Assembly: GCA_037623315.1 (NCBI GenBank)
Contig: JBBJJH010000024.1
Span: 1 to 47,120, forward strand
Direction of reading: 5' to 3'
DNA from: Halanaerobiaceae bacterium ANBcell28
GTDB lineage: Bacteria > Bacillota > Halanaerobiia > Halanaerobiales > DTU029
Length of the DNA: 47,120 nucleotides
Part shown: one piece after another, positions 30,419-41,337 of the stretch
Position numbering within the stretch: the first letter of the stretch is position 1
How the letters are laid out: each line of letters begins with the position of its first letter
The notes under the pieces: generated by a model
Told to the model about the DNA's origin: nothing
Database searches by the model: none
What the model saw: only the letters and a program-made list of their open reading frames with translations
Program-made: the position numbers and the translations under genes

Positions 30419-33400
30419 TTAATATTTCAACCACTGCCAGTATTCATCCATACTTATCTCATCTCCACTTACCTTTCCAGTAATATTGGCTAGACCATTT
30501 ACTATAATAACACCAGAAACATTAATATCTCCTGCTACTTTAAGGTCTCCTCCTGCATAAATTAAACCTTTAATCTCTGCCCTACCAGTAATTTTAATAT
30601 TACCAGTAGCAAAAATAGCAACATCTATTAATTGAGAATCTCCCACTATCTCTAAATCTCCATCCACAACAATCAGACCTTTTACACTTTGAGTTCCTAA
30701 TAGCATAGTATTACCTTCAAACCTGGCGTCTTCCATCTCTAAATTCTGCCACCACATATAAGGTGAAATAAGATTACTTGCTGCCTTCAGTTCTTCCCAT
30801 TTTGGAACAGGTATAGATTTATAAGGCAGGTCAGTCTCTAATTCATTTACCCTAATATTACCACGCATATCAACACTACTTTCAGCTGTGCCTAAATAAT
30901 TCAATTGACAGGCACCTTTTAAAACTACAGGTCCATTACTAAATGCAGTATCTATAGTGACTGCACCAGCATTTCTTAATTGCTGAGTCAAAACACTATA
31001 CTCTAGTCCCCAGAAAGAATATATTGAAATCTGTACTAGTTGAGGACTTTCATAATTACCACAATTATCAACGGCATATACCTCTAACTCGCTTATTCCT
31101 TCTTTATTTATAAAGAAGGGTTCAGTATATAACTGTTCGTCCCCTCCGTCTAGCATATAATAGATTGCTGCTACTCCACTACCACCATTATCATCAGCAG
31201 CCAAACTTACTTGTACTTCTGATTCAAATACATTATCACTCAATTCTTCTCCTTCTAAATGAACTGTTGTTACTGGAGGGGTTTCATCAAAAGTAAAAGC
31301 AGAGCTATCTATTGGATAAATATCGCCTTCGTCAGTTCTTATCTGCAATATAAGCATGTATTGTCCTTCAATTAAAGTCATATCCCTTACTTTACTCTCA
31401 CTAACTATATCAGCAGGAGCTAAATCAAATGATTGATCTAGAACAATACGATCAAGTATTTCCTCGTTTTCAAGATTAATCGCTAGTAGCTCTAATAAGC
31501 TATCTTTTATATCCGAATTACCGTTATTTCTTATTTGATACTCAAAGAGCATATCATCTGTAGAATTTATATAGCTAGATTCTATAGTTAGCAAACCTTC
31601 AGGTATTATCTGTCCTTCTATTGTAAAGGCTTTTTCTTCAGACCATAAGATTTCTTCTTCTTTTAATAATCTTGCTTTCACGTAATAATTGTCTGGCTTA
31701 TGATTAGCAGTAGGGAAGTAAAATACCTCTCTACCAGCAAAGCCTATTGCTAAATAATCAATTCTTAAACTATCATAGTAGACTTTATCATCATTTTCTT
31801 TTCCTACTATAATCTCTATATCTATATCTTCTAATGAAGCATTCGTACTTAAATTTTCATAACTAAGATCAATTACTACATCTTCATAAGGGTAATACCT
31901 ATCTTTATTTGTGTAAAGACTAGCTCTGACAGCAAGCTCCGGAAGAACTTCAAATTCGCTGGCATAGACAGCAATTAGGTCTCCACCTTGCTTGAGTCTT
32001 AATACAGCTCTATACTTATCTGATATTAAATTATCAAGATTCCAGATAAAGCTCTCTTTCCATTTATTTTCTTGATTTTCAGCATCCAGTTCAGTATATA
32101 AATCTTCAATGAAATATGCTTGTATTTCTTCAACCTGATTACCATGAAGATCTTCAATACTTAATACTGCTTCTCCTGACCACATAGCCTGACTACTATT
32201 TTCTACTTCCATAGAAATCAAGATATCTTCCCCAGCATGGTATTCCAGCCTGTCAGTACTCACATGCCCTAGTATAGAGTGATTAGCTATATTTATTGTC
32301 TTAAAGGCCATATTATTGTCAGTATTAACTTCGTCAATTCTATTTTCAGGGTCTGCTATTACATAAATATCTTCTTCTCCTGCTTGATAACCTGTAATCC
32401 AAGTTATAGTCAAATCCTGATAGTCTAGATATTCCAGACCTTCAATAACTTTATTAGTAATAAGTTTTCCTTCTTGATAAGGATTACCCTGATAGAAACC
32501 TACAGTAAAACGCCCTACATCTGCACCAATATTTCTTACACGTGCATTTAACTCAAGCATTTCTCCTGGTAAACTTACATATCTATCAAAATATATTTCA
32601 TCTTCCAATACTAATAAATCAGCTTTCTGTCTCCCAGGTATCTCAAGTTCAACTATAGCAATATTATTATCCCTGCTAGTTTCTTCAATGATATCATCTG
32701 GATCAACTATCATATAAATCTGATGTTTTCCAGCCTGTGCTAGCCATTCTATTTCAATTTCTCTGCTTTCCTGAGGTGCTAAAGAAGATACTATTTTACT
32801 AACAATTTCTAGACCACCTTCTTCAGGATTACCCAGATAGAAGGAAACAGGTATATCATAGGCTATAACTCCACCTATATTACTAACCTTTCCTCTAAGA
32901 CTTATAACTTGATTAGCTGCTATAACTCTATCCGCTTCTAATCTATCAGCCTGTAAATTGCTATAACTGTCCTGTGGTGCTCGATAGCTTCCAGTATCCT
33001 GACCCTCAGCATATCGATAATTTGTTTCTACTAAAACTTCTCTTATTGTCCCATCGCGAGCCGGTTTGCTGCTTTGATATACAATTGAATAATCAACTTT
33101 TTTTCTAGATAATACTCTAGCTAAAGCATTAGCAATACTGCCGTATTCTTCAAAATGGAAGACCTCTCCACCTGTAGCTTCAGCTATTTCTGTCATCTCT
33201 TCTATAACTGATTCCATTAATTGTTGCGACCAATAATAATCTTGATAAATAGGGTAGACCTCTACATTATTTTCAAGTGAATAATCAATAGCCTCAGCTA
33301 AGCTTTCTAAAGATTCTGGTCTCTGCGGGTTACCACGATATGCATTTTCATCAGCAATAGGAACGATAACCCGGAAAGCTCTATCCCTCCACGAGTAATA

Positions 33401-36400
33401 TTCAGCTATCCATGCAGTAGCAGGTCCCCAACATTCTGTAGTAAGTGTATAGTTTTGACCCCTGAAGATACCAGTTCTTAATATTTCATTTGTAGGTATA
33501 TTTTGTGTGCCAGACCAAAAGTTTCTCATTGAATAAATCTTATACTCTAAGTCTATTCCTCTACGTATCATTTCATCAGTAAGTTCAACAATAGCCAGAG
33601 GTATATCATCCCAGATAGGACCCATACTACCAGAAGTATCAATTACAAACACAAGATCTACTCTTGGAATTTCTGTAGCTTCATCTACAATTGAAGTAAA
33701 TGAAGTAATTTGCTGTTTAGTACCATCTTCAAAAATGATAAAGTTATTTTCATTCAAACCAGCAACCCCATTACCTACAAGATCATTCACCTGAACAGAA
33801 AGAGTAATTTCCGAGAAATCATTACTACAAATAGAAGCTAATTCTGTATTTAATACTTTCTCTTCTGCAATCTCAATACCAATACTTTGCTGATTATTAC
33901 CTTTATCATATTCATTGATAGTATTTTCTGGATCAACTATAGCTATTAGCTCAAATTCTCCAGCAAATCCAGTGGGATCCCAGTTATATTGTAATAAAGT
34001 TCTCTCTCCAACTTCGATTTCATCAATAAGTAAAGTAGTTAATAGTGTGTCTTCTTCATCATCTCTCAGATAAATTCCTACAGGTACATCACTTACATTT
34101 TCTTGGCCTTGGTTCCTTACCTGAACAAAGATACTTATATTATCAAATATAGACGGTTTATAAGGAGTATAGTATAAGTCTCCTGCCTGGATGGCTAGAT
34201 TTTTCTTGCTGATTTCAACAAGCACTTCTTCACTTCTAATACTCTCAAGGCCTATCCTATTTACTGAAGAAATACTATAAGTATATTCTCCAGGCTCCAA
34301 ATCATTATCAGACCAATTAGTTCTGGTACTTAAGCTGGATTGATATACCTCAAATCTTGCTAGTCTAGTAGAACTAGTATTATCATTTATTAATATTCTC
34401 AAACTGTCTGTAAGAACAATCTCTGGCAGTGTGTACACTTCTTTAGCTAAACCACTGCCTATATATATGTCCTGCCATTGACCATTGATATATGCCTGAA
34501 CCATATATTCTTCTGGTATAGCTTCTATGGAATGCCAAGATATTTCTAGTACTGATACTAATATTTTATTACTGTATTTTAGTTCAAGATATGGATTTTG
34601 ATCATTACTAGCAGGTCTCCAGAAAGTACTATCATTTCTATCATTAACATTATTTGAATGATAATTATTGTTATTTAGATATAGAGAAGAAGCATTGATA
34701 TTTTCGGGATTCATTCTACTCCTATTATTCAGTATTTCACCATCTCTAAATATCCTATATCCTAAGATATTCATACTTCCTGATGCTTGCCAGTTTAGCT
34801 GAACATCTCTCTTAGTGACAGTAGTTTCAAAATTCAAAGGACTTAGAGGCCTACTGAATTCAAAGGTAGCTAGAGCATCGTCGCTTCTCCTGCCATTTTT
34901 ATCCTCGGCAACTAATCTAAAGTTATATTCACTAAGACCTGGCTGTATTGAATAATTATATGTGTTAGCACGTATTAAACCTGTATTCAATGGTATTTCG
35001 GAGTCATTCAGGTATAGGTCATATCCAGCAACGTTTTCTTGATTTGCTGACCAGGATAATCGCAAATTATTGTTTATCTCTGTTATAGCGAAATTTTCTG
35101 GCATTACTGGCGGAGTATTATTTACTGTCTTAACTATTACAGAATTAGAGGCACTTGATACTTTCCCTTCCTTAGATACTGCCTTAACCCAGTAAGTATA
35201 ATCTCCGTCCATATATACTATATCCTTGTACTTTAATTCCCGAACTAATCCTTCATCAAATAATTCCAGACTAGTCAAGCGAATTCGACTTGAACCTGAA
35301 AGGATCTCAATCATAATTCTGTTAGTCTTAACACTATCAAATATTAATTCATTGAAAGGCTCTGAATTATCCCTTAATTCATAAACTACTTGCCATTCTC
35401 CATCTACCATAGCCAATACATTCAAATCCCTTGCCAATTCAGAAGCAGTCCTCCAGTTTATCTTAATTCTATTAATTTCTTTTACCATGGCGGTTTCCAC
35501 TTCGATTGTTGCAGGACAATTCCAGGACCTAATTTCCCAATAAGTATTACTATTACCATCAAAAATTCTATTTATTGTATTGTCATTAATAGAAGCACTT
35601 GCAGAAAATTCATTACTTACTTTTCCTAACTCCTGAATCAGCCTGGAATTACGATAAATATTAAAATCAATAATCCCTTCTAAACTATCTATATCCCAAC
35701 TTAAATCAACAATATTTTCATCTACACTTGCCTGTAAATTTTTAGGAGATACAATATCACCTATATTAATAGATGAAACTTCTGATATAGGACTTAAATT
35801 AATTGCCTCATCTACTGCCTGTATCTGATAGTCATGACTTCCATCAGGGACACTTTGATCTATATAATTCAGCTCTTTTGATAGTATTGTTTCATAAAGA
35901 TAGATGTCTTCTATCCTGATAGCAGATGAATGATTTCCTGTTTGAACATAAATCCTAATTCCATCAGTATAAACAGGATATTCAAATCTGTGAATATTTT
36001 CTAAAGCATTGTTATCCTTAAGCTCAACTATATTATACCATTCATCTCCTACTCTATATTGTATAAAGTAATCTCTGGCTGAATAAGAAGAACTTCTCCA
36101 CTTAATACTTATCTCCGAAATAAGTCGAAGACTATCATAAGATATTTCAAACCATTGAGGATAAGCTCCACTTGATTGCCAGTAACTTGTACTGCGACTA
36201 ATTGCCCTTTCAACATTACCTTGATTACTGGAAACAAGCAACTGCCCGTGTGTAGCAATTTCATCTTGTAGCTGCTTATTTATTATATTTCCATTGCGAT
36301 AAACTAAATAGCCTAGAAGACCTTCTTCTTGATTATGCTCCCAGCTAAGAAGTAAATCATTTTCTACGACTTCTATTTCAAGGTTTTCAACCCTTTCAGG

Positions 36401-39400
36401 CAGATTAATCCTCGTATCAATAGAAGTTATTTCACTTTCACAGGAAAGATTATTTACTGCACTTAGACTATATTGATAATTGCTAGCTTTCAAGGCTTGA
36501 TCTATATACTCTGTATCTGTGATCCTTTTTTGTCCCTGAACTTCTATTTGGTTTATTCTAAGATCCCTACCGCTATGCCAATCAGTAATTTCTATACGCA
36601 TTTTATCTGTCTTAAAATCACCAGGGAGATCAAGAAGGTGATTATTTCCCGGGTAATCATTAATTTCAACTATCTCTTGCCATTCTCCACCTTGCCATGC
36701 TAAAACCCTATAATATGAAGGTGTACTGCGCCAATCTATTTGTAATAATGATAGATATCTTTCATTTTCAAGATTTAATTGCCACCATATTTCATCACTA
36801 CTCGTCTGTCTTATCTGCCAATATGTTGAATTGCTACCATCTAAAACTCTATCGGGAGTATAGGAGTTACCATGGAATCCAGATGCTTCAGCACTTCCAC
36901 TAAGAATTTCACTTTCTCCGATAAGAGAACCATCACGTCGTAGATAATATCCGACTACATCTTCTGATAAGCTCTCCTGCCAGTTAAGATAAACATTACT
37001 ACCATCAACATTTGACTCAAAATTTACAGGTGCTAATGGTGGAGAGATAACAACATCTATTTCAGCAGGTGTACTTTCTTCTCCATTTTGATTAAGACTG
37101 CTTACAGCATATCTATAATTTCCTGCTGCCAAATCTAGCTTATTATATTCCTCCGATTCTACTACTTCTCGACCTTTAAGGTTTATGATGTTTATTCCAG
37201 CTCTACTACTATGTGATGTTCTATTTATAACTATCCTATATTTTTTCAGATATATACCGTTTTCAGCTAATTGATGCTTCACTATTCTTTCATTATTGTC
37301 ATTTACTTCTATAATGGTAAGGTATTTATCACCTGTCCAGACCTGAATCTCATATTCATGTGCATTATAGTACCAATCAATTTCTATTTCTTCAAGATAT
37401 TGATATTCATCAAATTCTTCAGTAAACCAGTAAGGAAAGCTACTATTAGCTCCTCGCCAATAAGAAGAATCCTGCAAGGCTCTCTCTGCTCGATAGCTAC
37501 TGAAAGTAGATGATGCTTCTGCCACTCCCCTTTCTACTTCAATTTCTGGAGTGTCTAATTGATTATCAACATAGATCATGTATCCAGTAATTCCGTCAAT
37601 ATCAGGTCGATCCCATTCCAAATATAGATTATTTTCTATAACATTTGCCTGAAGATTTTGAGGTTGTTCTTCAATAGCTGAATATAACTGTACAATTCTG
37701 CTAGCTAAATTATTATCCATAGAGGCTTCCTCAATATATCCTTCAGGGTTTACCCAGACATAAATCTCTTGAAAAGCTCTTAAAGCAGAAGTATCCCAGT
37801 CTATTTCCGCTATACTACTACTCCTTCCCCCTATATCTATACTTGTCTCCCCTATAAATTCACCTTCTTCTATAGGATTGCCATTATAAAAGCGAACTAA
37901 GACATTTTCTGCAGGCACTGTCCTGATATTCTGAACTTCTGCCTTAATTATGCCTGTACTATCACGAGAAATTCGAGCAGGTTCGAAGCTTATATCCTCG
38001 CTCCTTATAAGAAAATCTGGATATATAGCTAATAACACCTCTAGGTCTACATATGCTGTATTATTACTCTTATCACGCTCATAAAAATTATTTTCTGGGT
38101 CAGCAACAATTTTAAAACTATTATTTCCTAATTTATAGTCAGAATCCCAGGCGATTTCAAGTTTTGCTGAATTATCTGCAGAAACACTAAGTGTTTCTTC
38201 CCCTAGCAATACCCATTCATCCTCAATTAATTCATATAAATGAACTAGCATATTAGATACAGATATAGTGGAAACATTGTCTATTTGGCTACTAATAAGA
38301 ACCTGATCTCCTTCATAAACTATTTCTGGTTCAAATGCTACTTTTGAAGCCTCTACTACAATTTCAGCTGGAGGATCAATAGTAAATTCATCAAGCAATA
38401 AATTATTACTTTTATCACTTTCATTGATATGATTGTCCGGATCAATTTCCAGATAGAAGCTGTGAGTTCCTGCTCGATTCACCGTATCTAAATAAATATC
38501 GATAGCTTGTTGTCTACCAGCATCTAAGCCATTAATTACTATGTCATCTGTTAAAATATTTTCATCTTCCATCCCATTTAAATAAGTTCTAATGGAAAAT
38601 TCTTCTGCTCTATTTTCTCCCTGATTAAGAACTGTAATTCTAATACGTCCTGGCACTCCCTCGGTCATTGAATAAAAATTAAGTGAAGCTGTTAAGTCTG
38701 GGCGGCCTTGAACATTAAATATTTCCAGGGCAAAGTTATTATACTTATCCACTTCCTGAATAGTATTTTCAGGATCTATATTGATATAAATAGCATTTCG
38801 ACCAAGAAGTCCTGTAGTATTCAGCTCTAATTCTGCAAGAGCTGTATGATTTCCCTTTACTTCTTCAAGTACTATTATCTCAATTATATTTTCTTCTTTC
38901 ATCTCATCTAAATAAAAAGCTATCGGAACATTATTAACCGTTGTTTCTCTTAAATTACTTATAATTGCATAGACAGTTATTGTATCTCCTTCAACAGGAT
39001 TACTCTCTGAGATTCTTATATCATTGTGACTTATAGCAAGATCAATTCTCTCGCAAACATCAAATTCATAATAAGCTTGATTATTATCTATTCTATCTTC
39101 TTCAATCTTATTATCTGGATCTATAGTCACATATACTATATAATCCCCTTCAGGCAATTCCATTTCATGAACAACTACTATGCTTTCTTGACCTTCTAGA
39201 ACATCTATCTCTATGACATCTAGAGTAATACTATCTTCATCTTCAGGCTTAGCAAGAGTAAATAAAACTTCAATTTCTTCAGCTGCTAAGAAACCAAGGT
39301 TTTCTATTTCAGCTCTTACTTCCAGAAGCTCATTTGTTCCAGGATTCTCTGGAACTAAACGAATATTTTCTGGCTTAATAGCTAGATCAACTCTAGGAAT

Positions 39401-41272
39401 TACATTTAGCAGTTTTGAAGCATGGTTATTACTTTTATCCATCTCTTCAATCTTAGCCTCAGGATCAATAAGTACTGTAAACTCTTGTCTGCCTATCTCT
39501 AGTAATTCCCAGCTATATTCAAGGGTAATTTGTTCTTGGGCAGGAACAAGAGCTAATATTTCAGTTCTTAATAAATTTTCATCTGCTATAATTCCATTAT
39601 ATAAGGCTACTTCAAGATCTTCTACATCTGCAAAGCCAATGTTCTTAATGATAAGCTCTACATCTATTTTATCAGAGTAATATACTTCTTCCTGGGAGAA
39701 AGAAATATCTTCTGATTCAATCGTTAAATTAGGCTTGATTAATTCCAGTGCAGAAAGCACTGCAGCGGTGCTTAATGAATCATTATTCCAACTAGCATTT
39801 GCTTGTTTTTGTGAATAAATAAAATCAAGTGTAGCCATTATTTCTGAAACACTTAATTGATCTATTGTTACTGCAAAAGCCCTGGCTGTTTCCAAAATAT
39901 CTCCATAGCTACCATCACTATTTCTCTGGCTTATCAGCCATTGTCGGCTATGATTTAGCAAATAGCCTGTACCTATAATTTCATTCAGCCTCTTTAGCTC
40001 CTCAACTATTATTGATGTCAAGTATGTATTTCCTGCTTCACCTCTTTTAATACTAAAAGAACCGTTAGCATTATTATTGTTATTAAAATAAGTAATAATA
40101 TTTCTATATAAAGATAAATCGCTATACTGTATATCAAGTAATGCCCTTAAAGCAAGTGCTGTTTCCCATGGACTACTTTCGTAATTTACAGCAAATCCCC
40201 AGCCTCCATCATAGTTTTGTCCCGCCAGTAATTGCTCAAGGAATTCTGAATAATCTTTTCCTCTCCTTGCAAGAATAGAGATTCTTCGAGCTAAATAATC
40301 ATAATTATTTTGTTCTGGGAAAGTAGTTAAGTAATTACTGTATTTTGCTTCAACACCTGAATATGATGTATTTCTAAGCAAATAATCAATCTCTGAAATC
40401 CTATAATAAGCAAAAGCTTTATTTAACCATGCTTGATCACTTATTAACTCTTCTAAAAATTCTAGTCCATTTACTACTGGTAAAAGTTCAGGATCATATT
40501 CTTGCAGAGCCAGAAGAATTAAAGCAGTAGTAAAGAGATTACTTTCTTCTCCAGCCTGCAGTCCCCAGCCAGCATCAAAATTAACAGCCATTTTAAAATA
40601 ATCTACAGCATTTTCTATAGCTTCATTTTTTTCTTCCTCTAATTCTCCACTAAAATTCATCTTTTCTAAAGCCAGCAGAGTCCAGGCAGTATTAATATTA
40701 TTTCCCCAGCTACCATTAGCACTTTGCTGACGCAAAAGCCAATTGACTGCGTTTATCTCAGGCTTTCCACTATAATCCCCTTCGGTCAAAGCTAAAAGTG
40801 CTAAGGCCGTTTCCTGTATAGCTGATTGACCGCCTTGACCCCAGCCACCGTCAATATTTTGGACTGAACTGAGGTAATTTAGTCCAACCCTGGCTGTACT
40901 TAGTTCTAAATTATGTATCAAAAAAGCATAAGAAATTAGAGATGTCAGATAAATATCTTCTTCCCAATCTCCCTGGTAATTTTGCTCCACTGCCAGTTTT
41001 TCAGCAAGTGAAGTATCGGGTACTGCCAGGAGAGAAAAGGCCTGTCCTATTAAATCTTCTTCCTCTACATGAAAAAGTAGCTTTTCTTGTAGTTCTGATA
41101 TATCACCTGTACTATTATATGATTTCACCAACAAAGAAAGAGCTTTGAAATCCACAGTTCGTTCCTCGATTAAAGATTGGCTCTCTATATATTCAATACC
41201 TGCATTTGCTGTATTAGCCATTATTAATAGAAAAGCAAATACTAAAAAAATATTTAAATATTTTTTTAACAT
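30419..41272 (-). CDS. Giant secreted toroid/CARDB/FN3-discoidin/VWA surface protein
   Basis: This exported protein has about 3617 residues. A signal peptide (MLKKYLNIFLVFAFLLIMAN, cleavage near ANA) is followed by an alpha/alpha-toroid of the prenyltransferase/squalene-cyclase type (about 40-510; repeats such as GGWGQGGQSAIQETALALLA). Six CARDB domains follow (about 517-1195, each ending in DPENxIxExDKxNN), then six FN3 domains (about 1200-2350), five of them with a discoidin-like F5/8C domain inserted in the middle. Next are a seventh CARDB, a VWA domain with intact DTSGS (about 2540-2725), two more CARDBs (about 2770-2990), Ig- or macroglobulin-like modules, an OmpL47-like domain near 3330-3415, and a beta-helix-like C-terminus (about 3425-3617; GLIVVDGDLEIVGDSQ). 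The ATG at 41272 follows CGGAGGTG. I see no thioester motif, sortase motif or membrane anchor. It is last in an operon with three membrane proteins. Adhesion or matrix building is a reasonable guess; no function is established. Confidence 0.85.
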   Translation of the reverse strand: MLKKYLNIFLVFAFLLIMANTANAGIEYIESQSLIEERTVDFKALSLLVKSYNSTGDISELQEKLLFHVEEEDLIGQAFSLLAVPDTSLAEKLAVEQNYQGDWEEDIYLTSLISYAFLIHNLELSTARVGLNYLSSVQNIDGGWGQGGQSAIQETALALLALTEGDYSGKPEINAVNWLLRQQSANGSWGNNINTAWTLLALEKMNFSGELEEEKNEAIENAVDYFKMAVNFDAGWGLQAGEESNLFTTALILLALQEYDPELLPVVNGLEFLEELISDQAWLNKAFAYYRISEIDYLLRNTSYSGVEAKYSNYLTTFPEQNNYDYLARRISILARRGKDYSEFLEQLLAGQNYDGGWGFAVNYESSPWETALALRALLDIQYSDLSLYRNIITYFNNNNNANGSFSIKRGEAGNTYLTSIIVEELKRLNEIIGTGYLLNHSRQWLISQRNSDGSYGDILETARAFAVTIDQLSVSEIMATLDFIYSQKQANASWNNDSLSTAAVLSALELIKPNLTIESEDISFSQEEVYYSDKIDVELIIKNIGFADVEDLEVALYNGIIADENLLRTEILALVPAQEQITLEYSWELLEIGRQEFTVLIDPEAKIEEMDKSNNHASKLLNVIPRVDLAIKPENIRLVPENPGTNELLEVRAEIENLGFLAAEEIEVLFTLAKPEDEDSITLDVIEIDVLEGQESIVVVHEMELPEGDYIVYVTIDPDNKIEEDRIDNNQAYYEFDVCERIDLAISHNDIRISESNPVEGDTITVYAIISNLRETTVNNVPIAFYLDEMKEENIIEIIVLEEVKGNHTALAELELNTTGLLGRNAIYINIDPENTIQEVDKYNNFALEIFNVQGRPDLTASLNFYSMTEGVPGRIRITVLNQGENRAEEFSIRTYLNGMEDENILTDDIVINGLDAGRQQAIDIYLDTVNRAGTHSFYLEIDPDNHINESDKSNNLLLDEFTIDPPAEIVVEASKVAFEPEIVYEGDQVLISSQIDNVSTISVSNMLVHLYELIEDEWVLLGEETLSVSADNSAKLEIAWDSDYKLGNNSFKIVADPENNFYERDKSNNTAYVDLEVLLAIYPDFLIRSEDISFEPARISRDSTGIIKAEVQNIRTVPAENVLVRFYNGNPIEEGEFIGETSIDIGGRSSSIAEIDWDTSALRAFQEIYVWVNPEGYIEEASMDNNLASRIVQLYSAIEEQPQNLQANVIENNLYLEWDRPDIDGITGYMIYVDNQLDTPEIEVERGVAEASSTFSSYRAERALQDSSYWRGANSSFPYWFTEEFDEYQYLEEIEIDWYYNAHEYEIQVWTGDKYLTIIEVNDNNERIVKHQLAENGIYLKKYRIVINRTSHSSRAGINIINLKGREVVESEEYNKLDLAAGNYRYAVSSLNQNGEESTPAEIDVVISPPLAPVNFESNVDGSNVYLNWQESLSEDVVGYYLRRDGSLIGESEILSGSAEASGFHGNSYTPDRVLDGSNSTYWQIRQTSSDEIWWQLNLENERYLSLLQIDWRSTPSYYRVLAWQGGEWQEIVEINDYPGNNHLLDLPGDFKTDKMRIEITDWHSGRDLRINQIEVQGQKRITDTEYIDQALKASNYQYSLSAVNNLSCESEITSIDTRINLPERVENLEIEVVENDLLLSWEHNQEEGLLGYLVYRNGNIINKQLQDEIATHGQLLVSSNQGNVERAISRSTSYWQSSGAYPQWFEISYDSLRLISEISIKWRSSSYSARDYFIQYRVGDEWYNIVELKDNNALENIHRFEYPVYTDGIRIYVQTGNHSSAIRIEDIYLYETILSKELNYIDQSVPDGSHDYQIQAVDEAINLSPISEVSSINIGDIVSPKNLQASVDENIVDLSWDIDSLEGIIDFNIYRNSRLIQELGKVSNEFSASASINDNTINRIFDGNSNTYWEIRSWNCPATIEVETAMVKEINRIKINWRTASELARDLNVLAMVDGEWQVVYELRDNSEPFNELIFDSVKTNRIMIEILSGSSRIRLTSLELFDEGLVRELKYKDIVYMDGDYTYWVKAVSKEGKVSSASNSVIVKTVNNTPPVMPENFAITEINNNLRLSWSANQENVAGYDLYLNDSEIPLNTGLIRANTYNYSIQPGLSEYNFRLVAEDKNGRRSDDALATFEFSRPLSPLNFETTVTKRDVQLNWQASGSMNILGYRIFRDGEILNNRSRMNPENINASSLYLNNNNYHSNNVNDRNDSTFWRPASNDQNPYLELKYSNKILVSVLEISWHSIEAIPEEYMVQAYINGQWQDIYIGSGLAKEVYTLPEIVLTDSLRILINDNTSSTRLARFEVYQSSLSTRTNWSDNDLEPGEYTYSISSVNRIGLESIRSEEVLVEISKKNLAIQAGDLYYTPYKPSIFDNISIFVQVRNQGQENVSDVPVGIYLRDDEEDTLLTTLLIDEIEVGERTLLQYNWDPTGFAGEFELIAIVDPENTINEYDKGNNQQSIGIEIAEEKVLNTELASICSNDFSEITLSVQVNDLVGNGVAGLNENNFIIFEDGTKQQITSFTSIVDEATEIPRVDLVFVIDTSGSMGPIWDDIPLAIVELTDEMIRRGIDLEYKIYSMRNFWSGTQNIPTNEILRTGIFRGQNYTLTTECWGPATAWIAEYYSWRDRAFRVIVPIADENAYRGNPQRPESLESLAEAIDYSLENNVEVYPIYQDYYWSQQLMESVIEEMTEIAEATGGEVFHFEEYGSIANALARVLSRKKVDYSIVYQSSKPARDGTIREVLVETNYRYAEGQDTGSYRAPQDSYSNLQADRLEADRVIAANQVISLRGKVSNIGGVIAYDIPVSFYLGNPEEGGLEIVSKIVSSLAPQESREIEIEWLAQAGKHQIYMIVDPDDIIEETSRDNNIAIVELEIPGRQKADLLVLEDEIYFDRYVSLPGEMLELNARVRNIGADVGRFTVGFYQGNPYQEGKLITNKVIEGLEYLDYQDLTITWITGYQAGEEDIYVIADPENRIDEVNTDNNMAFKTINIANHSILGHVSTDRLEYHAGEDILISMEVENSSQAMWSGEAVLSIEDLHGNQVEEIQAYFIEDLYTELDAENQENKWKESFIWNLDNLISDKYRAVLRLKQGGDLIAVYASEFEVLPELAVRASLYTNKDRYYPYEDVVIDLSYENLSTNASLEDIDIEIIVGKENDDKVYYDSLRIDYLAIGFAGREVFYFPTANHKPDNYYVKARLLKEEEILWSEEKAFTIEGQIIPEGLLTIESSYINSTDDMLFEYQIRNNGNSDIKDSLLELLAINLENEEILDRIVLDQSFDLAPADIVSESKVRDMTLIEGQYMLILQIRTDEGDIYPIDSSAFTFDETPPVTTVHLEGEELSDNVFESEVQVSLAADDNGGSGVAAIYYMLDGGDEQLYTEPFFINKEGISELEVYAVDNCGNYESPQLVQISIYSFWGLEYSVLTQQLRNAGAVTIDTAFSNGPVVLKGACQLNYLGTAESSVDMRGNIRVNELETDLPYKSIPVPKWEELKAASNLISPYMWWQNLEMEDARFEGNTMLLGTQSVKGLIVVDGDLEIVGDSQLIDVAIFATGNIKITGRAEIKGLIYAGGDLKVAGDINVSGVIIVNGLANITGKVSGDEISMDEYWQWLKY

Positions 41273-41337
41273 AAATAAACACCTCCGAAATAATTGTTTA
41301 GAATTAATAAACAAAATAATATGTAATAAAGCTTTAT

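Noticed and set aside
39213-39680. Plus-strand frame of 155 codons
   Set aside because: It is antisense to the CARDB region of the giant gene, Ser-rich from complementary codons, and lacks a ribosome binding site.
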